Assembly: GCA_025965695.1 (NCBI GenBank)
Contig: JAOPWM010000052.1
Span: 21,153-85,152, forward strand
DNA length: 64,000 bases
Direction: 5' to 3'
Source: Blastococcus sp.
Lineage (GTDB): Bacteria; Actinomycetota; Actinomycetes; Mycobacteriales; Geodermatophilaceae
Of this stretch, positions 17,017 to 24,843 are shown piece by piece. Every line of letters begins with the position of its first letter. Position 1 is the stretch's first letter. The notes below the pieces were generated by a model that saw only the letters and a program-made list of their open reading frames with translations, ran no database searches and was not told the origin of the DNA. Made by a program: the position numbers and the translations under genes.

Positions 17017-17798
17017 GCGAGACCGTGCTGGAGGCACGCAACATCGTCAAGCGCTACGGCCACGTGACAGCCGTCAACGGAGCGGACTTCGACCTCCGCG
17101 CCGGGGAGGTGCTCGCGGTCATCGGCGACAACGGTGCCGGGAAGTCCAGCCTGATCAAGGTGCTCTCCGGCGACGTCATCGCCGACTCCGGCGAGGTCCT
17201 GCTGGACGGCAAGCCGGTGCACTTCCGCAGCCCGCACGACGCGCAGCAGGCCGGCATCGAGACCGTCTACCAGGACCTCGCGATGGCCCCGGCGCTCGAC
17301 ATCGCCACCAACCTCTTCCTCGGTCGGGAGATCAAGCGCAAGGGTCCGCTCGGCTCGGTCCTGCGCATGATCGACACCAAGGAGATGCGCAAGCAGTCGC
17401 GCCAGCAGATGGACGAGCTGGGGATCACCACGCTGCAGTCGATCACCCAGCCGGTCGACAGCCTGTCCGGCGGCCAGCGACAGACGGTCGCCGTCGCCCG
17501 CGCCGCCGCCTTCGGCCGCAAGGTCGTGATCATGGACGAGCCCACAGCGGCACTCGGCGTCCGCGAGTCCAAGGGCGTCCTCGACCTGATCAAGCGAATC
17601 ACGGGCCGCGGGATACCGGTGGTCCTGATCAGCCACGACATTCCCGCGGTCTTCGAGGTCGCCGACCGGATCCACATCCACCGGCTCGGCCGCCGCGCGA
17701 CGGTGGTGCGACCCCAGGACCACACCATGAACGAGGTCGTGGGGATCATGACCGGCGCGCTACCGGCGCCTCCCGTCAAGGACGAGGTCGCCTCGTGA
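17013..17798 (+). CDS. Sugar ABC transporter ATP-binding protein (single-domain)
   Basis: 261-aa ABC ATPase. Walker A is GDNGAGKSS (residues 38-46), the signature is DSLSGGQRQTVAVARA, Walker B is KVVIMDEPTAALG, and the switch His is in LISHDIP. Ribose-type importers usually have a double-length ATPase, whereas this is the half-length FrcA type, which works as a homodimer. ATGA overlap with the permease gene. Confidence 0.93.
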   Translation: MSETVLEARNIVKRYGHVTAVNGADFDLRAGEVLAVIGDNGAGKSSLIKVLSGDVIADSGEVLLDGKPVHFRSPHDAQQAGIETVYQDLAMAPALDIATNLFLGREIKRKGPLGSVLRMIDTKEMRKQSRQQMDELGITTLQSITQPVDSLSGGQRQTVAVARAAAFGRKVVIMDEPTAALGVRESKGVLDLIKRITGRGIPVVLISHDIPAVFEVADRIHIHRLGRRATVVRPQDHTMNEVVGIMTGALPAPPVKDEVAS

Positions 17799-17850
17799 GC
17801 GAGCTTGCGAGTTCGGGCACGGGCGCGACGAGCGCCGGCGAGGCGGCCCC

Positions 17851-18255
17851 GTGACCGTCGTCGTGGGCTACGTGCCCGACGCCACCGGCTACCTGGCCGT
17901 CACGGAGGCGACCCGCGAGGCGCGGTGGCGGGAGACCGACGTCGTCATCGTGAACGCGGTCGACTCGGTCGGCTACACCCGGCCCACCGCCGCCGATGAA
18001 CTCGACCTCGACGCCCTGACGGCGCGGTTGGACACCCAGGGCGTGCCCCACCGGATCAGGCACCTGGACATCGGCACCGGCACCGCCTCCGAAGCCGTCC
18101 TGGGCGTTGCGGAGGAGGTCGGCGCCGAACTGCTCGTCGTGGGCATCCACCGCCGCTCCCCCGTCGGCAAGGCGCTGCTCGGCAGCAACGCCCAACGCAT
18201 CCTGTTGAACGCCACGTGCCCCGTCCTCGCCGTCCGGGCCGACGACACCGACTGA
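17851..18255 (+). CDS. Universal stress protein (UspA family)
   Basis: 134-aa single USP domain. The ATP-binding signature is seen as VVGIHRRSPVGKALLGSNAQRIL (given in part; G-x2-R-x-x-x-G-K-x8-G-S pattern, residues ~99-121) and the C-terminal strand is CPVLAVRA. The GTG start has GCGAGGCGG upstream. It is only 52 bases from the ATPase gene and is probably in the same operon; USPs commonly follow fructose-type ABC transporters in actinobacteria (inference from family knowledge). Confidence 0.85.
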   Translation: MTVVVGYVPDATGYLAVTEATREARWRETDVVIVNAVDSVGYTRPTAADELDLDALTARLDTQGVPHRIRHLDIGTGTASEAVLGVAEEVGAELLVVGIHRRSPVGKALLGSNAQRILLNATCPVLAVRADDTD

Positions 18256-18396
18256 GTCAGCTGCACCATCGCGACCGGTCCCCAAGGCCAGGACCTCCCC
18301 CGACGGACACGATCAGTGAAGGAGGCCTTCATGTCGACCTTCCTGGAGGTCAGCGGTGCGTGAGGGTGAGAGCGGCCGAGCGCCTCGGCTCCCCAC

Positions 18397-18940
18397 CTCG
18401 ACGCCGTCGACGAGAACCGTCTGGTGGCGAGGATCGAGGAGTTGGCCGCGGCGCGACCGTGTGCTCCTGGGCATCGCCGGATCGCCGGGCGCAGGCAGAT
18501 CGACGCTCGCCGCCGGCCTGGCGGAGGCGTTGCGCACGCGCGGGATACCGGTCGCCTCGGTCCCCATGGACGGCTTCCACCTCGCGGACGTCGAGTTCGA
18601 CCGGCTGTGACGGCGGGAGCGCAAGGGCGCCCTCGACACCTTCGACGGCTACGGCTACCTCGCCCTCCTGCGCCGGGTGGCCGGGCCCTCCTGCGCCGGG
18701 TGGCCGGCGAGACCGGCAACACGTGTACGCGCCACCTTCGACCGCACCACCGAGCAACCCGTTGCCGGCGCCATCGCGGTGGAGCCGGCGGCACGGGTCC
18801 TCCTGAGCGAGGGCAACTACCTGCTCGACGAGTCCGAACCGTGGGGCGACGTCCGCAGGGTGCTCACCGAGGTCTGGTTCTGCCACCTACCGGACGAGGT
18901 CCGGCGTCAACGTCTGACCCGTCACGCCAGCACCGACCAG
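18397..18940 (+). pseudogene. Broken nucleoside/sugar kinase (P-loop, uridine/pantothenate kinase fold)
   Basis: Three frames together encode a kinase typical of sugar-ABC operons: LDAVDENRLVARIEELAAAR, then VLLGIAGSPGAGRSTLAAGL (Walker A) through PMDGFHLADVEFDRL, then DRTTEQPVAGAIAVEPAARV and LLSEGNYLLDESEPW. Lesions are an apparent 2-base deletion near 18465, a TGA at 18608 replacing an expected Gly codon, a perfect 23-bp tandem duplication at 18662-18707, and apparent 1-base losses near 18725-18740. The C-terminal third after RRQRLTRHAS is unrecognisable. Clearly non-functional. Confidence 0.8.
18662..18707 (+). repeat. Perfect 23-bp tandem duplication
   Basis: Positions 18662-18684 are repeated exactly at 18685-18707. 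Because 23 is not a multiple of three, the duplication shifts the kinase frame. No insertion-sequence ends are nearby. Confidence 0.95.
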
Positions 18941-19394
18941 TCGTCGCGCCGACAGGTGCGACGCCGAGCTGACACTGGAAGATCGCGCACTTCTTCCGAC
19001 GCCTCAGCGGTGCCGCGCAGGACTCCCCCGCTCCGGCTGCGGGTGGGCGAGTGCCACACCGCGGTGTCCAAGTCGCCCTCGGACACTGATCGGAACCCCC
19101 GCGGTCGAAGACCGTGGGGGTTCAGTCACGAATGCAGGGTTCGCGGGCCGTCTCAGCGCGTCTCCGAGCCCCGCCAGCAGGAACCGGACGATCAAATGGG
19201 ACCAGTGTCGTCCGCGGCATGCGCCGACCTGCACCTCCTGCGGGGCGACGACTTCGGTGACGTCGGCAGGTGGCCGCGGACCGAAACGGGCGACATCGTC
19301 CGACTCTCGTCCCTGGGCACCCGGACGGCCGCCCTGCCGTGGGCGTCGATCTGCGGGAGTGGCAGGCAAAGGCGGACGTCGCGTTCCGAGACGC
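18941..19394. other. Gene-poor stretch with one hairpin
   Basis: Open frames here lack recognisable family features. It contains the decayed 3' end of the kinase gene and the hairpin at 19093. Confidence 0.5.
19093..19123 (+). terminator. Hairpin terminator of the sugar transport region
   Basis: Arms 19093-19106 and 19110-19123 pair over 14 bp (one G-U) around a GAA loop. It follows the broken kinase gene and probably marks the old end of the ABC operon. Confidence 0.65.
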
Positions 19395-19958
19395 TCACGC
19401 CAGGATGCGCTGCAGGTCGGCGGCCTCGGCCTTGAGCAGGATGCGCCGCGCTGGGAGGTAGCGGCCTTCGCGCAGGATGCGGGCCTTGTCGGGGTCGGCT
19501 CTGGCCAGGTCCACGGTCTGGTCGAGGTCGCACTTGTTGTCCAAGAGCGCGATCAAGCGGCCGAGCCGGTCGGCGGCGGAGCGTTGAATGAGGCCGCCGA
19601 GATACCTTTCGCCGGGGCGCCGGGTGACCGCCTCGATCGCTCGAACGACTTCCTCGGGCACCTCGAGGGCGCGCAGCCGGTCCGCGTCGTAGCGACCGGT
19701 GACGTCGGGGTGGTCCCGGGTGTGCTCGATGATGCGGTGCAGGACCGCCGCCATCTCGGCGCGAGCCCCGTAGGGCCTGGCCGCGTCGGCAAGCGGGACG
19801 AGGCGGTGCAGGTAGTAGTCGCCGCCCTGCTCGACGACCTGGCCTTCGTGCGCCTCCATGGCGAGCAGGTGAGCCGAGGCCACCGTAAAGAGCACGGGAT
19901 CGAGGCTATGCCGGTTCAGATACCCGGGGACGTGGGTGTTGATCTTGACGGACGGCAC
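19395..19958 (-). CDS. HD-fold protein related to (p)ppGpp hydrolases, metal site degenerate
   Basis: About 187 aa resembling small HD phosphohydrolases of the RelA/SpoT-type fold: LLAMEAHEGQVVEQGGDYYLH, then AAVLHRIIEHT, and AVTRRPGERYLGGLIQRSAA. In active members the second block reads LLHDVVEDT; here the HD pair is HR and the ED pair is EH, so metal-dependent hydrolysis is probably lost. The later DNKCDLDQ retains part of the final Asp/Asn motif. The start is uncertain: GTG at 19958 or 19895, neither with a clear ribosome site. No operon partner. Confidence 0.6.
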   Translation of the reverse strand: MPSVKINTHVPGYLNRHSLDPVLFTVASAHLLAMEAHEGQVVEQGGDYYLHRLVPLADAARPYGARAEMAAVLHRIIEHTRDHPDVTGRYDADRLRALEVPEEVVRAIEAVTRRPGERYLGGLIQRSAADRLGRLIALLDNKCDLDQTVDLARADPDKARILREGRYLPARRILLKAEAADLQRILA

Positions 19959-20222
19959 CGTGGTGTCGTGGAGGACGGCGAGCTGGTCATGGCGGGCGGC
20001 GGAACCCGCGGGTTCTGACGGCGTTGGCCTGAGCCGCACGAACTGCGTTCCCCGTGGCGCTGGTGGCACCGAGTCCGCTCCGCGGTTCCACCGATTCATC
20101 GCGCCAGGTTCCGCGTCCACTCGCACCTCCTCTGAATGATTGCCGGGCCTGCCGCCGAGCCAATGGGCTCTCCAGCGCACGCCATCGAGTACCAGACCCG
20201 GCACCCGGGTAGGACGGATTGG

Positions 20223-20636
20223 GTGGAGAATGCCGAGCTGCGCAGGCTGTTCGCCTCCAGCCCGGTCTCCCACCTTTCGACGGTCCGGCCGGACGGCCGG
20301 CCACACGTCGTCCCGATGGTGTTCGCGCTCATCGAGGACACGGTGTATTCGGCCGTCGATGCCAAGCCGAAGCGCTCCCGTGGCCTGCAGCGCCTGGCCA
20401 ACATCCGTGCCGACCCCCGCTGTGCCCTCCTCGTCGACCACTACGAGGACGACTGGCGGCGACTGTGGTGGGTCCGCGCCGACGGGTACGGCGAGGTGGT
20501 GGATGAACCGTCGGGCACGCATCGCGGGATCCAGGCACTGGTGCGGCGGTTTTCTCAGTACCGTGACGACCCTCCGGCGGGGCCGCTCCTCGTCGTCACC
20601 GTCGAGCGGTGGAGCGGCTGGGCGGGCACCGCCTGA
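20223..20636 (+). CDS. PPOX-class F420/FMN-binding protein (Rv0121-like)
   Basis: About 137 aa, a split-barrel flavin/deazaflavin-binding protein of the pyridoxamine-5'-phosphate-oxidase superfamily. LSTVRPDGRPHVVPMVFAL is the typical N-terminal strand pair, followed by AKPKRSRGLQRLANIRADPR and WWVRADG. This matches the actinobacterial TIGR03668-type family. I prefer GTG 20223 (AGGACGG upstream); longer starts at 20163 or 20136 add residues that do not look conserved. It sits 15 bases before an F420-type LLM enzyme, suggesting a joint F420-linked role. Confidence 0.78.
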   Translation: MENAELRRLFASSPVSHLSTVRPDGRPHVVPMVFALIEDTVYSAVDAKPKRSRGLQRLANIRADPRCALLVDHYEDDWRRLWWVRADGYGEVVDEPSGTHRGIQALVRRFSQYRDDPPAGPLLVVTVERWSGWAGTA

Positions 20637-20651
20637 CGAGAGGAGAGCGCG

Positions 20652-21509
20652 GTGGACATCGGCATCGGCATCCCGAACAGCGTCCGGGGCACCACGGGCC
20701 CGCAGCTGCTGGAGTGGGCCCGGCGGGCCGAGACCGCCGGCTTCTCGAGCCTGGCGACGATCGGGCGGGTGGCATACCCGAACTACGAGGAGCTGACGGT
20801 CCTCGCGGCCGCCGGCGCGGTGACCGAACGCATCCGGCTCCTGACCGACATCCTGCTCGCGCCGACGCGCAGCACCGCCGAGCTGGCCAAGCAGGCCGCC
20901 ACCGTGCAGGAGCTCAGCGGCGGACGGCTCACCCTCGGCCTCGGCGTCGGTGGCCGCGAGGACGACTTCCTCCTGACCGGACGGGACTTCCACAGCCGCG
21001 GCAGCGTGTTCGATCAGCAACTGGCCGACCTGCGGCGCGCCTTCGCCGGCGAGCCCCTGCTCAACGGCGGCCCGCCGGTGGTGCCGGCTCCGGTGACCGT
21101 GCCGATCGTGGTCGGCGGGATGAGCGACTCGGCCGTCCGGCGGACGATCGAGTACGGGAGCGGGTGGACCGCGGGCGGGCTGCCGCCGCAGATGATCGCG
21201 CCGTTCATCGAGCGCGTGCGCGCCGCCTGGCGGGACGCCGGCCGCGAGGGAGCGCCGCGGATCGTGGCGCTCAACTACTTCGGTCTCGGCGACACGGAGG
21301 AGCAGTCGCGGGCGAACCTGGCCGACTACTACCGGGTCCTGGGCCCCGAGACGGCCGAGATGATCGCGTCGGGCGCGCACCGCTCACCCGAGGCGATCAG
21401 GGACGTCATCGCCGGGTTCGCGGAGGTCGGCGTCGACGAGTTGATCCTCGACCCCAGCGTGGGCGACCCGGCGCAGGTCGATCTGCTCGCCCAGGCCGCC
21501 CTGAGCTGA
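20652..21509 (+). CDS. LLM-class F420-dependent oxidoreductase
   Basis: 285-aa luciferase-like TIM barrel beginning MDIGIGIPNSVRG, with ERIRLLTDILLAPTRS and SGGRLTLGLGVGGREDDFL, and a C-terminal VGVDELILDPSVGDP. Third LLM enzyme in the window. The GTG start follows GAGAGGAGAGCGC. Probably co-transcribed with the PPOX gene. Substrate unknown. Confidence 0.87.
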   Translation: MDIGIGIPNSVRGTTGPQLLEWARRAETAGFSSLATIGRVAYPNYEELTVLAAAGAVTERIRLLTDILLAPTRSTAELAKQAATVQELSGGRLTLGLGVGGREDDFLLTGRDFHSRGSVFDQQLADLRRAFAGEPLLNGGPPVVPAPVTVPIVVGGMSDSAVRRTIEYGSGWTAGGLPPQMIAPFIERVRAAWRDAGREGAPRIVALNYFGLGDTEEQSRANLADYYRVLGPETAEMIASGAHRSPEAIRDVIAGFAEVGVDELILDPSVGDPAQVDLLAQAALS

Positions 21510-21860
21510 CGCGCACCGGCGGGTGCGCACACACCTCCTCACCGACCGGCTGTCGCCGTCGCCCAGCAGGTCCTGAGCCACCGGCCGGGCGGGGCGACGA
21601 CGCTCTGTTGTTCGGCCTGGCCTGAGCGGCGGTGCGGATCATCGACGTCCTGCTGTTCGACGTGGTCGGCCAGGACGACGGCGACCTCCGGAGCGGCGTG
21701 CGCCCGCTCTGCTCGCGGGCCCGGTGGCGATCGTCGCCGCGGCGTTCGTCGACTCGCCCCACCGGCACTGTTGCCAGGCGTGGAGCCGCGCAGGAAGAGG
21801 GCCGCATCCGGATGGCGAATGCGGCCCTCTTCGTGCGCAGTGGTCGGTGCAGTTCGCCGG
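21510..21860. other. Convergent intergenic region
   Basis: 351 bases between the convergent LLM and P450 genes. The only feature seen is the bidirectional hairpin at 21795; no gene is convincing. Confidence 0.55.
21795..21831. terminator. Bidirectional terminator hairpin
   Basis: A perfect 13-bp stem (21795-21807 with 21819-21831, AAGAGGGCCGCAT and its complement) with an 11-base loop lies between convergent genes. The terminal TT/AA ends allow use in both directions. Confidence 0.75.
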
Positions 21861-23132
21861 TCAGCCGATTCGGAGGGGCAGTGTCCGAGGACCGCGGATC
21901 TGACCGGACGACCACGTCACCGCGGGGGGCTCGGCCAGCGAGAACTCCGGGATGCGCTCCAACCAGACCTCGAGCGCGACGCGCAGCTCCATCCGCGCGA
22001 GGTGCGACCCGACGCAGCGGTGAATGCCCAGACCGAACGCGGCGTGCCGGTTGACCGTGCGGTCGATGACCACCTCGTCGGCGCGGTCGAACTTCTCGGG
22101 ATCACGGTTGGCAGCGGGGAAGGACAGCAGGATCCAGTCGTCGGCCTTCATGTCGACGCCCCGCCACTCCATGTCCTCCTTGACCAGCCGCGCCATCGTG
22201 ACCGGCGCGTAGGCGCGGAGGAACTCCTCCATCGCCGTCGACATCAGACCAGGCTCGGCGACCAGCCGCCGACGGTCCTCGGGCGTCTTTGCCAGGTGCC
22301 ACAGCGACGCGCCGATGGCGCTCCACGACGTGTCGATCCCGGCGACGAGCAGCAGGGCCATCGTGCCGGCGACGTGCAGCGGCTCGAGCTTCTGGCCGTA
22401 CAGCTCCACGTTCATCAGGTAGTTGGTGAGGTCCTCGCGCGGATTGTCGGCGTGGTCGCGGACCTGCGCGAACAGGTAGTCGAACAGGCCGGCAGTGCGC
22501 TCCATCCGCTCGTCGAACGGGAGGTTGACGCCCTCCAGCACGTTCTCGACGAAGACCTTGAACTGCGGCCCGTCCTCCGGCGGGAAGCCCAGCATGTCGG
22601 CAATCACGCGCATCGGGATGTGCTGGGCGTACTCCGCGGCCGCGTCGACGACGTCGCGCCCCTCGAACCCGTCGATCAGCGAATGGCAGAAGGCCCGGGT
22701 CGACTCCTCCTGCTTGCCGACGGCGGTCTTCGTGAACGCCGGCAACAGCAGCTTGCGGGCGTCGTGGTGGAACGGCGGGTCGGAGGAGATCGGCGGACTG
22801 TCACCGATCGGGGCCATCTCCCGCGGCGTGCGGTAGTTGCCCATGATGATCGACCGGGACGAGAACTGCTCCGTGTCGTAGGCGACCGCGGCGACGTCCT
22901 CGTACGTGGTCGGCAGCCAGGCCCCTCCGAACCGCTCTGTGTGCGCCACGGGGCAGCGCTGCCGGAGGTCGTCCCAGATGTCGATCGCGCCGGCGGCGTA
23001 CTCCGGCTCCATGTGGGAGAAGTCGGTGGCCCAGTCCGACACCGGGCCGGTGACGACCTCGGTGTGCTCGATGAGCTCGGGCGCGACCCGCATGTCGCGG
23101 TAGTCCTGGGCGAACCGGTCGTCGGTGGTCAT
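21861..23132 (-). CDS. Cytochrome P450
   Basis: About 423-aa soluble class I P450. The haem loop is FGLGIHRCVGSHLAR with the Cys thiolate ligand; the I-helix oxygen-binding motif is AGIDTSWSA; the K-helix ExxR is EEFLR. The ATG at 23132 is adjacent to the ferredoxin stop and fits operon spacing; an in-frame ATG six codons upstream overlaps that gene. The ferredoxin directly upstream is the likely electron donor. The substrate is not evident; homologous TetR-ferredoxin-P450 units oxidise terpenes, steroids or xenobiotics. Confidence 0.93.
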   Translation of the reverse strand: MTTDDRFAQDYRDMRVAPELIEHTEVVTGPVSDWATDFSHMEPEYAAGAIDIWDDLRQRCPVAHTERFGGAWLPTTYEDVAAVAYDTEQFSSRSIIMGNYRTPREMAPIGDSPPISSDPPFHHDARKLLLPAFTKTAVGKQEESTRAFCHSLIDGFEGRDVVDAAAEYAQHIPMRVIADMLGFPPEDGPQFKVFVENVLEGVNLPFDERMERTAGLFDYLFAQVRDHADNPREDLTNYLMNVELYGQKLEPLHVAGTMALLLVAGIDTSWSAIGASLWHLAKTPEDRRRLVAEPGLMSTAMEEFLRAYAPVTMARLVKEDMEWRGVDMKADDWILLSFPAANRDPEKFDRADEVVIDRTVNRHAAFGLGIHRCVGSHLARMELRVALEVWLERIPEFSLAEPPAVTWSSGQIRGPRTLPLRIG

Positions 23133-23133
23133 C

Positions 23134-23343
23134 TCAGGCCCCCCCGACAAGGACGATCGCCAGTTCCGGGCAGTTGTCCGCCGCGAGTTGGGCGTCGTCC
23201 TCCCGGCCCGCCGGCACGGAGCCGTCGGCGGTCAGCGGGGTCAGGGTCGCGTAACCGTCCTCGTCCTCACCGAACAGGTCCGGGACGAGGTCGTAGCAGC
23301 GGCCGTGGCCCTGACACAGTGCTGGATCGATCTGCACTCTCAT
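23134..23343 (-). CDS. Ferredoxin with C-x2-H-x2-C cluster motif
   Basis: 69-aa P450-type ferredoxin. The cluster ligands are in LCQGHGRCYD and, near the C-terminus, NCPELA; the second Cys of the usual motif is His, as in mycobacterial P450 ferredoxins that carry [3Fe-4S] clusters. It overlaps the TetR stop (ATGA at 23343-23340) and ends at the P450 start, so the three are translationally coupled. It should deliver electrons from a reductase encoded elsewhere. Confidence 0.9.
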   Translation of the reverse strand: MRVQIDPALCQGHGRCYDLVPDLFGEDEDGYATLTPLTADGSVPAGREDDAQLAADNCPELAIVLVGGA

Positions 23344-23957
23344 TCGGCGGTTCCCATCTCTTCTGTGGGGTGGGTGGGGCCGAGGGCGGCCAGGAGGCGG
23401 GCGAGCAGAGCTGCCCACTCCTCGTCGTCCACGTCATTGAGGTCCGGGCTCACCAGAGCGGTCCCGGCGGCGAGGGAAAGGCAGAAGTGCGCGACGGCCG
23501 ACGGCGCGATGCCCGGATCGAGCTCGCCGCGTTCCTGGGCGTCCTGCACGAGGCCGGCCAGCCAGTCGGCCCGCTCCCGGACGTAGGCGCGCATCGGAGC
23601 GGCCACCTCCTCGTCACGGCGAGCGGCGATCAGCGCCTCGATCACCAGCTGATCGTCGGGCTCCCGCTGCAGATGGAGGGACCGGCCGGTCTGGAGGAGC
23701 AGATCGCTGATCGAGCGCGTGGGGTCCGCGGACGCCAGGTCGGCGAGCATCCGTTGCCCGTGCGCGCGCAGCGCATCCACGAGCAGCTCCGCCTTGGAGC
23801 CGAAGTACGCGTACAGCGCGCCGTTGCTCAGTCCGGCCGCCTCCGCGATCTCCGCCACCCTCGTGCCTTCGTAGCCGCGGCGGGCGAAGACGTCGGCAGC
23901 CGCCCGCAGCAACCGCTGGCATGTGGAGGCGGCGGTAGCCCCCGGTGTGCGACCCAC
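23340..23957 (-). CDS. TetR family regulator of the P450 operon
   Basis: About 205 aa. The helix-turn-helix is DVFARRGYEGTRVAEIAEAAGLSNGALYAYFGSKAELLV (given in overlapping parts, residues ~20-60). The longest frame begins at a TTG at 23993, but that TTG is the first part of a -35 box and the next ten codons are a perfect inverted repeat. I therefore place the start at GTG 23957, immediately after the -10 box, giving a leaderless mRNA. It should repress its own operon with ferredoxin and P450; the inducer is unknown. Confidence 0.85.
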   Translation of the reverse strand: MGRTPGATAASTCQRLLRAAADVFARRGYEGTRVAEIAEAAGLSNGALYAYFGSKAELLVDALRAHGQRMLADLASADPTRSISDLLLQTGRSLHLQREPDDQLVIEALIAARRDEEVAAPMRAYVRERADWLAGLVQDAQERGELDPGIAPSAVAHFCLSLAAGTALVSPDLNDVDDEEWAALLARLLAALGPTHPTEEMGTAE

Positions 23958-23962
23958 GTCAC

Positions 23963-23984
23963 GAATTGAATGGTGATTCAATTC
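23963..23984 (-). promoter_or_regulatory. Perfect inverted-repeat operator of the TetR/P450 operon
   Basis: GAATTGAAT-GGTG-ATTCAATTC is a perfect 9-bp inverted repeat with a 4-base spacer. It is AT-rich in a very GC-rich background and lies between and over the predicted promoter boxes, the standard position for TetR autoregulation. Confidence 0.75.
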
Positions 23985-23993
23985 ATCCGTCAA
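23965..23993 (-). promoter_or_regulatory. Predicted leaderless promoter of the TetR/ferredoxin/P450 operon
   Basis: On the minus strand, TTGACG (23993-23988), a 17-base spacer and TTCAAT (23970-23965) are followed 7 bases later by the GTG at 23957. No ribosome-binding site is present. Confidence 0.6.
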
Positions 23994-24188
23994 GGGGTGG
24001 AGTCAACTCAGTCGCGGCGGGACGACCGCTGGGCTCCCGGTGGGCATCCAGGTCCTCGGGGACCGCTTCCAGGAGCTGCTGTGCCGGGAAGCGGCGGAGA
24101 TGTCGAGCGCACATCGAGCCGGTGCTCCGACGACGGCGCCGCACCCGGGGATGGGCCCGTCGCACTCAGCTCCGTGCACGCACCGATC

Positions 24189-24659
24189 TCAGGTCCCGGA
24201 GCGGGACCCCGCCTGTGCGACCGGGTCGTCGACGTGACCTGACATGTGGACGGCACCTGCAGCGGCGAGCGCGCTCAGCCAGTCCACCACCATCCAGATG
24301 CCGCTGATCCGGCCGTCGGCCAGTGTCACGACGTCGATTATCCGAAGGTCCAGTCGCTGCCCGGTCGGGGGCAGTCGCCCGACCGAGGTCTCCAACGGGC
24401 CCACCTGCACACCGGCCAGCCGGAAGGCGACAGCGACGGAAGTGCCGGCGTCGACCACGCTCAACACTTCATGCTCCGGTCGCTCGAGAGCTGCCTGCAT
24501 TCCCCGGGCGCGGGCGACCAGGTCGGCCGCAGTCAGCGAGGCGCCGTTGACGGTGACGGGGTCGGAGTACAGCTCCCGGAAGGCCGCCGCCGCTGCTCCA
24601 TCGTCCCCGGGCAGCGGATCGGTCCACAACCGCAGCAGCCGCTGAACGTCGAAGGGCAC
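24189..24659 (-). CDS. SnoaL-like (NTF2-fold) protein
   Basis: About 156 aa with the cone-shaped NTF2/SnoaL fold pattern: an N-terminal helix VQRLLRLWTDP, then YSDPVTVNGASLTAADLVARA, a hydrophobic strand VAVAFRLAGVQVGPL and the closing strand RIIDVVTLADGRISGIW. Such proteins are ester-cyclase-like or ligand-binding; the function here is unknown. The GTG at 24659 has GGGAGGAG 9 bases upstream, better than upstream frames. It stands alone, reading toward the TetR gene. Confidence 0.7.
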   Translation of the reverse strand: MPFDVQRLLRLWTDPLPGDDGAAAAAFRELYSDPVTVNGASLTAADLVARARGMQAALERPEHEVLSVVDAGTSVAVAFRLAGVQVGPLETSVGRLPPTGQRLDLRIIDVVTLADGRISGIWMVVDWLSALAAAGAVHMSGHVDDPVAQAGSRSGT

Positions 24660-24843
24660 CGGCCCATGCTCCTCCCGACGGCTCCTCACGACCAGGCGCA
24701 GACCCCGGGCGGTGACGGTCAACTCGCGCCCGCGCGGCTGACCAGGCCAGCCGTCAGGCGTTGTCAAGACCTGTCCCTGAGGGCACCGTGGTTTGACATT
24801 TGTGCTCCACAACTCGAGGCGCCCGACGGCTGATGGTGGGCAC

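Noticed and set aside
18662..18707. Target-site duplication from a transposon
   Set aside because: The two 23-bp copies are directly adjacent, with no element or footprint between them.
23958..23993. TTG start for the TetR gene at 23993
   Set aside because: The TTG is part of a -35 box and the following codons are an inverted repeat, so this stretch reads better as promoter and operator.
24008..24242. Small overlapping frames between the TetR and SnoaL-like genes
   Set aside because: Compositionally biased, mutually overlapping on both strands, and with no motif or ribosome site.
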